From: Conoideocrella luteorostrata
Lineage: Eukaryota > Ascomycota > Sordariomycetes > Hypocreales > Clavicipitaceae
NCBI GenBank assembly: GCA_032433595.1
Contig: JASWJB010000004.1
Coordinates: forward strand, 310,001 to 374,000
Direction: 5' to 3'
Length of the DNA: 64,000 nt
Shown: positions 58,012 to 64,000 of the stretch, piece after piece
Position numbering within the stretch: the stretch's first letter is position 1
Layout of the letters: each line of letters opens with the position of its first letter
Notes under the pieces: model-generated
What the model saw: the letters and a program-made list of their open reading frames with translations, nothing else
Told to the model about the DNA's origin: nothing
Databases searched by the model: none
Position numbers and translations under genes: made by a program

Positions 58012-59116
58012 ATGAAGCTGTCCGCTGGAATCATTGCTCTGGCCTCCCTTGCCGCTGCTGCGCCGCGTGGAGCTCCTACTCCTCTTGACGTTAAGCTGGA
58101 AATGATAGGTAACTCCAAGGTCAAAGCTACTATCGCCAACAATGGCAAGGGAAACCTCAAGCTTCTCAAGCTTGGTACAATCTTCGACCAAGCCGCGGTG
58201 CAGAAAGCCACCGTCTCTTCTAACGGTAAACATGATGTATTTGCAGCGACACAAATGCAATGCTCGTCAACTGACATGTATGTTAGGTCACAATCTTGAA
58301 TTTGACGGTCTCTTTCTCCATGTTGCCGTTGATAGACTTGATGAATCTGCCTTCCAACGCATCCCCGCTCGCGAGTCTGTCGAGGTAACTTTTGACGTCG
58401 CTGAGGTTTTTGACCTGTCCTCCACCGGCAAATATGATATCCACGCCAATGGTGTCCTCTCCTTTGCCGAAGAGGGTAACAACAAGCTCATTGGATCCGT
58501 CCCTTACAGCTCCAACGTGATCAAGGCGGATGTCAATGGTGAGGAGGCTGCCCTGTCCCGTATCGCCTTCCACCAGAAGCGCACCATCGTTCAGAGCGAC
58601 TGTACCGGACGCAAACTTCAGGTCACACAAACGGCTCTGCGGAACTGTCAATCCCTCGCTTCGCGGGCCCAGCAGGCCGCTGCGTCCGGACCCGCTGCCA
58701 AAATGGTAGAATACTTCAAATCTTCCAGCAGCAGCACTCGCAACACCGTGTCTGCAGTCTTCCAGCGCGTTGCCTCGGAGTGCGGCTCGACCAGCAGCGG
58801 CGTGAGCCGATACTACTGCACCGATGTGTATGGCGCTTGCGATGGCAACGTGCTTGCCTATACTCTCCCCAGTGCTAGCTACATGGCCTACTGCGACTTG
58901 TATTTCAACCAGCTCCCAGCCTTAACCGGAACTTGCCACGCTCAGGACCAGGCGACGACAAATATACACGAGGCTACGCATTTGCGTCAGATCAAAGGGA
59001 CAGACGACTATGGTGGCTATGGCTACAATTTTGTCCGAAGCTTGTCTGCTGCGCAGAACCTTAACCATGCTGACACGTATTCTCTCTTTGCCAACGCCAT
59101 TTACATTGGCTGTTAA
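58012..59116 (+). CDS. Secreted deuterolysin metalloprotease (M35)
   Basis: Two exons (58012-58225, 58287-59116; 61-nt intron) give 347 aa. The signal peptide is residues 1-17 (ending ASLAAAAP). A propeptide runs to the Kex2 site HQKR (R170), and the mature enzyme begins TIVQSDC. The aspzincin zinc site is HEATH (H299, E300, H303). The third-ligand region reads KGTDDYGGYGY, one residue longer than the usual GTxDxxYG. Six or more cysteines lie in the mature part. It degrades basic proteins outside the cell. Insect- and nematode-associated fungi often have many such genes. The first exon reading through its donor would give only a short dead-end protein. Confidence 0.92.
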
Positions 59117-59928
59117 TTCAGGAGCTTTTTAATGGGTATATATCGCTTCGTAGGTGGCACTTGTTGAAGGGTGTACGTCGGCAGCCACAAATAAATGTAA
59201 AATGTTGTATGTACCAGTATAGCTTTAGCGCTATAGCTTCCTTTCATCGGTGTGAATTCGCGTCACTGTTTTGCTGCTGAATATATGGCCAAAGCTGTAA
59301 AAGAAGGCAAGTGATGTGCCTGATAGCTGCATAGAAAGTATCCTAAACGACCAAATGTGCGCAGAGTATTGACCCAAAGCGTACTATACCTTGACGATAA
59401 ATTCCGAATAGCCACCTGTGGTTGTATGTCGGGCTGTCAACAGCCATATCGTGTTTACTGGGTGGCGCGGAATTACTGTCAGGGTACGGAGGGAGCACTA
59501 CTAAGTATACTCCGTAATTTGGTCAATTTTGGTGGATGCAGGTGGGGAGTAGGGCCTATCACGTAGATCAACTAGGCCACTGCGAATAATCCTATCTACA
59601 GTTCCCATACATATTGTGCAACGGTGTCTGGTAAGTGTTCACGTGAGACGTGATGATGTGTTGCATTATCACGGTAAGCCGCTATTATAATGTTGGATAG
59701 CCCCCAAACGGGCTGGGTCCAATCTTACTATCTACGTCAGCACAGTCAAAGTCAGCTTTGGGCTCCCACTTGGTCTTCTACATCAACCTGAATGCGACTG
59801 TAGACCACCACCTAACGATGCTCAATTGATCGAATTCTGTTGTTGCGCTCCTTCACCAGTGTCGTCGGCGTCTCGGACGGCAAGCGAAAAACAACATAGC
59901 AGATACTTGGAGCGTTGGCACAGTCTCG
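59117..59928. other. Intergenic region
   Basis: No supported gene. One exact TACTCCGTA lies at 59508. Confidence 0.55.
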
Positions 59929-61491
59929 ATGCCGGCTGGTCCATTCCGAGGTTGCGATACGTGTCGCAAACGGAAGAAGAAGGCAAGTTTCTCGCTACCA
60001 GCGATCTCAGCGCGTGCTTCAATTGACCATGCCATTCTTGCGATTTCTTTAGTGCGACCGAGCTAAGCCCGCGTGTTCTCTTTGCGCCAGGCTAAAGGTA
60101 CCCTGCGTCAATGTTGACCTGCAGCGAATCAAATTTAAAGATCAGTCGAACCGGTTCACGGCGGTCGGCGGTCAAAATGCAATTTCGAAGACACCAAGCA
60201 ATGAGACCACTCTTCTAGCACAGAAAGTATTTTATCTCTTTGAGACTCGCCATCCGGGATATAATGCGGGACGGCGATTTCCCCGCCATATAACTCCACA
60301 AATCGTCGGCCATTCACGCGTGGTTGACCTTGGCCTAACGGCCTTGATCAATATTATGGAGTCCCGGCAACCACCTTACTACCAAGTGTCTTTGCAATCT
60401 CGAAACAAATACATCTTGGGCTTGCGTGCTGTTCAGAAAGCATTAAACAATCCGGAAACAGCCTACCAAAAGGAAACGCTGCTCGCGATAAGTTTACTGT
60501 CAGACTGCCAAACCTGGATAACAGGCAGTGATGCTTCATATACCATCACAGCGAGCCCTCGTAGCCATTACGATGGCATGTCGCACATTGCGTCTGTTCT
60601 GGTTCAGAAGGGACAGCAAGACCAGCTATTACACTGTGCTGTGCACTGCGCGGCTTATGAATTAGTAAGTTTGTCTTTACTACCTAATTAGCTTTTCGGC
60701 TTTGGTTTAGGGGAGTTTTCCACCCTTCTGACCAAGTGCAGCTAGAAAGAAATATAACCGACCCAAATACCAAACTTCCACTGTGGGGGTATGACGTACT
60801 AGGGGTCGTGCCTCCGCATGAGATTGTCCCTCCGGCCGAGCGTGGAATAATCGTCAATGATTGCTTTATAGACTGCTATGGTCTTGGTGCAAGCGAACTC
60901 GCCCTTTTGCCCGGCTTTATGCGACATCCAAGAAAGAATCTAGGCATCATGAACACAATATATAACAATCTGCTAGACTCATATCCGCTTTGCGTCCACC
61001 GCAGCAGATCAAGAGCAGCGATTTTAAGAAAAGGTAATGTCCGATGGGAATTTAGGTCCCAAACCGTGCTTCGCGAGGCACAAGGACATTCAATTGCTAC
61101 CATCCTTATGATAAATGCATTTCTGCGCACAATCGACCCAGACAGCACGGAACTTTCGGAAACCAGGGCTGCAATCTGCGAAGAGGCTGTAAGAGTTGCA
61201 GAGGAAACGAGAACAGAACTTCCGTTTGGTGCAGACGCCACGCCCCTTGCTTTAGGAGCAGCATGGTGTGTAGCTGAGAAGAATAGCAATACTGAGAAAA
61301 CACTGCGAGGCTTATTAGAAGAGTACCGGAACTCGTTTGGCATGCTAAGATTTCTCCAGTCTGTCCCAAGTTGGCGTGAGGCTCCCAAAAAGCTGAGCCA
61401 GGAGATTCCTTGGTTTCCACGGTACCAAGGCCACCGCGAGGTTTCTGACGAGTACGAACCCGAGATGTACCGTTACTGTTCTGTTATGTAA
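59929..61491 (+). CDS. Zn2Cys6 transcription factor (471 aa)
   Basis: Three exons (59929-59982, 60053-60664, 60742-61491) join in frame to 471 aa. The zinc cluster Cx2Cx6Cx6Cx2Cx6C is split by intron 1: CDTCRKRKKK in exon 1, CDRAKPACSLC onward in exon 2. Intron 1 uses a GC donor (AAG|GCAAGT...TTTAG). The rest matches the long all-helical C-terminal region of fungal zinc-cluster regulators (for example DFxxG-type middle region LLHCAVHCAAYEL, then YRYCSVM at the end). Without the GC-AG splice the DNA-binding domain would be lost, so this model is favoured. No clear target genes are adjacent. Confidence 0.82.
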
Positions 61492-62289
61492 TGAGCGTTG
61501 AACATAAAAACAGCAAGAGGGCAAAACTAACAGGTCCATGAGCTTTCGCCACTTTAGTTTGCTTAAACCCTCAAGTCTTTGCCCGCGCTATCTGGAATTA
61601 GTAAGATACGCTGCACGGCATTAACGGTATTTGGGTTAATTTGCTTGAAGGTAGAAGTGTATAGAAAGTACTGTTTGATGATCCTTGCCGCGACGAATTA
61701 CCTTCAAAACGGTGATTGTCGAACGGAGTGCCTCATTATCACATGCTATATAGTATAACAGCTGTATCGGAAAGCTACTCGAAATTAACACCAAGAGTAT
61801 TCTGTAGGATATAAGACATGATTACATCTTACTGAATGAACATTTAGTGAGCTCACACTTTTGCGCTATGGCGCAATGGATATTTAAGTTGACATATTCA
61901 CTTGAGGCCAAATGCGGAAGTGAGATCTTTTTGGTCATAAAAAGTACGGAGCAGTTAAAGCACATCCGTGTTATTTACCCCTACTGCCCGCCACCCAACC
62001 AGATGTATCAGTTCGAGAGAGACCAGCACTGAAGCACCTTATTGGTTCATGCAGTAGTTAGTCAGTGGGCAAACTTTCCCGGTTCGAGCTGTGAAGCTAA
62101 CCAATTTTGTAAGATGCCGAAGCTGTCTATACAACCGACATTATTGGTGTGGCAAATTATTGACATGCCTTTCTCCCCCCCGCTCCACCGTTTAACCGGC
62201 CTCTCTAGCATTGCTGTTGCATTTCATTTGCGTCGTTCTGTCCGACCGTTACTTATTCCATAACAGAAGCCGATCAAAATACTACTGCC
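61492..62289. other. Intergenic region
   Basis: No supported gene between the two zinc-cluster regulators, which point the same way. Nothing else seen except a TACGGAGCA near match (61945). Confidence 0.5.
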
Positions 62290-64000
62290 ATGGAAGAGCG
62301 TCTTCCCATGCGACCGTGGCCACGCCAGGCGCGAGGACCAAAAGTGCGAGTAAGGCGCTGGGCGCCCAAGGTTAAAAGTGGCTGTTCGACTTGCCGGTTA
62401 GATTTCCAAACCCCGGTTAATCATGTCAAGATTGCCGGTAGTTTTTAAACAAACGTTCTGGCTTACATGAGTGATTGACAGACATCGCCATGTCAAGTGT
62501 GACGAGGCTAGACCGGCATGCAATCAATGTACGAAATCCGGACGAGTCTGTGCGGGCTATGGGACTCAACCAGAGCTATCTACCGGGGTCCTCGGAACTA
62601 GAGCAGAACGAGCATTAAGCGATGAAGTATGGTCGATAGACTCAGTTGTATCTGTATCTCATCCATACCATTCCGGCCCCAGCCATCAACACAACCTCCG
62701 CCTTGCCTTTGCCTCTGGGTTTGAGCAGCCGCATTCGGCGCATCACCACGCACCGCCATTGCAGCTCCTTGAACGATCTTTAGAGCGCTTGGCATGGGAA
62801 TCGAAGCAGTTGGAGGTGTACTGGGCCATGCTTCTTCCAAATGGTAAAGTATTCTCACCCCAGGCTGCGCGATACTCGACCGTCGGTCTGCATGGTGTCG
62901 TGCAGGACGTGTATCATCGCGACGACTTGATACGATGTGCCTTGCTGGCCAATGTCTTTGGAGCTGTCGGTCTACGCAATCGCCAGACACATATGATTGT
63001 AGAGAGTTGGCACATGTATGGCAGATCGCTACGACTATTGGCCATGTCTCTTGCAAACACGGTCCAAGGACGGCTGGACTATCGCCTAACGGCATCAATG
63101 CTTCTCTCGCAGTACGAGGTGTGTTGTGTTCTTTCCATTATTGTTTCGTTGCACTCCGCTCTCATTCAAGGCCCGGGCTGGGCTTCAAGTTGAACTAACT
63201 GCCTATGCATCACCCTAGGTGCTATTTCCTCTGACAGGAGGCGATGCCCACCGTGTTTCGTCAGGTGGACGCCCCTGGCTCCGACATGCCCTTGGGATGG
63301 AAACCCTCATTTTGTTGCATGGCCCGACAAACTGCACAGACGGCATCGCACATCGACTCTTCATCGACATTCGATTCCAGCTAGTAAGAAGTGCCTTGTA
63401 TTATTTCATATATAAATGTGCTCCGTTGTACGTTCTATGCTAGCTTTGGTCCGTCTCTAACATTGGTTTATCTTATCCACAATAGGCATTCGCCGCAGTC
63501 TTTCATCGTAAGAGGTGCATCTTCAGTTCCCACGATTGGAAGACCATCCCATGGTCTGTTCACGTGAAGGGCCCCAAGGACGAGCTAGGAGACATTCTAG
63601 TTGAGATTCCAGCTCTTTTGGAAGGGCTGAAACGTCTCCTTTCCTTGACCCCCAGCCAGTCCCGCGAAAAGAGGTCTTTGTGTCAAAACTTGGCGGAAAG
63701 CTGCCGTTTCTACAACAGTCAGCTTCAGACATGGTCGGACTCTTCAGGGTTGGCCTGCGTGTCATTCGCAAATTCCCGAATCAACAACGAAAATGTTGGA
63801 CAGGAATGCGCTCCTCCTTGCTTGGAAGATTTCGCCATGGCACATCTAGCAATGGTGTACTGGTCCACTTGCAACATGGTGAACGAACTTCTTCTGTTCA
63901 CAGTCAAAGACGCACATGCTGAGCATTGTGTTTCGCCACGATATTACTGCCGTCAAATTGCGCTGCTGCTGCCTTTCTTCCAAGTGCGTGAGATGGGAGC
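62290..64000 (+). CDS. Zn2Cys6 transcription factor, 3' end outside window
   Basis: Four exons are seen (62290-62396, 62482-63118, 63219-63383, 63486 onward), open at the window edge. The zinc cluster is split by intron 1: GCSTCR in exon 1, HRHVKCDEARPACNQC in exon 2, then TKSGRVC. The intron 1 donor is the weak GTTAGA; its acceptor is TGACAG. Exons 2-4 carry the fungal-specific regulatory region (LLSQYE joined to VLFPLTGGDAHR, then FAAVFHRKRCIFSSHDW). It resembles fungal factors of the type next to metabolic clusters, but nothing in the window shows its targets. Confidence 0.8.

Overview
This is nuclear DNA of a filamentous ascomycete (Pezizomycotina, probably Sordariomycetes). Most genes have short GT-AG introns of about 50-120 nt with CTRAY-like branch sites. 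The families are typical of such fungi: Zn2Cys6 regulators, bZIP, MFS/MATE exporters, deuterolysin, M14 carboxypeptidase, a TNT-type NADase and small Cys-rich secreted proteins. The protease and effector content would suit a hypocrealean insect or nematode associate, but that is inference. Gene models below were built by hand from splice sites and frame continuity. Layout, 0-12 kb: a secreted lipase with a Lys/Glu repeat tail, a secreted M14A carboxypeptidase (5 exons), the small RPA subunit RPA3 (3 exons, minus) and an ATF/CREB-type bZIP factor. Layout, 12-15 kb, the most interesting locus: a subtilase built like a receptor (secretion signal, ten-Cys ectodomain, one membrane span, C-terminal S8 domain with D327/H373/S521) lies tail to tail with a gene resembling fungal gasdermins (RCD-1/HET-Q1 type). 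Fungal gasdermins are known to be encoded beside the protease that activates them. Here the protease is membrane-anchored, and the gasdermin-like gene has two reading-frame breaks. Layout, 17-27 kb: a 105-aa Cys-rich secreted protein, CTP synthase split into 17 exons (three of 8-9 nt), an M1 aminopeptidase of the LTA4-hydrolase type with an altered GxMEN motif, and a six-exon secreted Cys-rich protein. Layout, 28-43.6 kb: accessory transport and redox genes, namely a decayed MFS gene, an intact DHA1-type MFS gene, a MATE gene with one frameshift, an 88-aa secreted prepropeptide, an FAD-dependent oxidoreductase and a secreted TNT-domain NADase. Layout, 45-54.2 kb: five genes that look like one nucleobase uptake and oxidation cluster. 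They are a NAT/NCS2 permease divergent from an ATZ/TRZ-type amidohydrolase, then a 2OG-Fe(II) dioxygenase divergent from a Zn2Cys6 regulator, then a second 2OG-Fe(II) dioxygenase. Layout, 54.4-64 kb: a membrane-anchored protein of unknown function, an ankyrin-repeat relic, a secreted deuterolysin (M35) and two Zn2Cys6 regulators, the second running off the window. The exact 9-mer TACTCCGTA (either strand) occurs about ten times, all between genes. I saw no rRNA, tRNA, CRISPR array or intact transposon.
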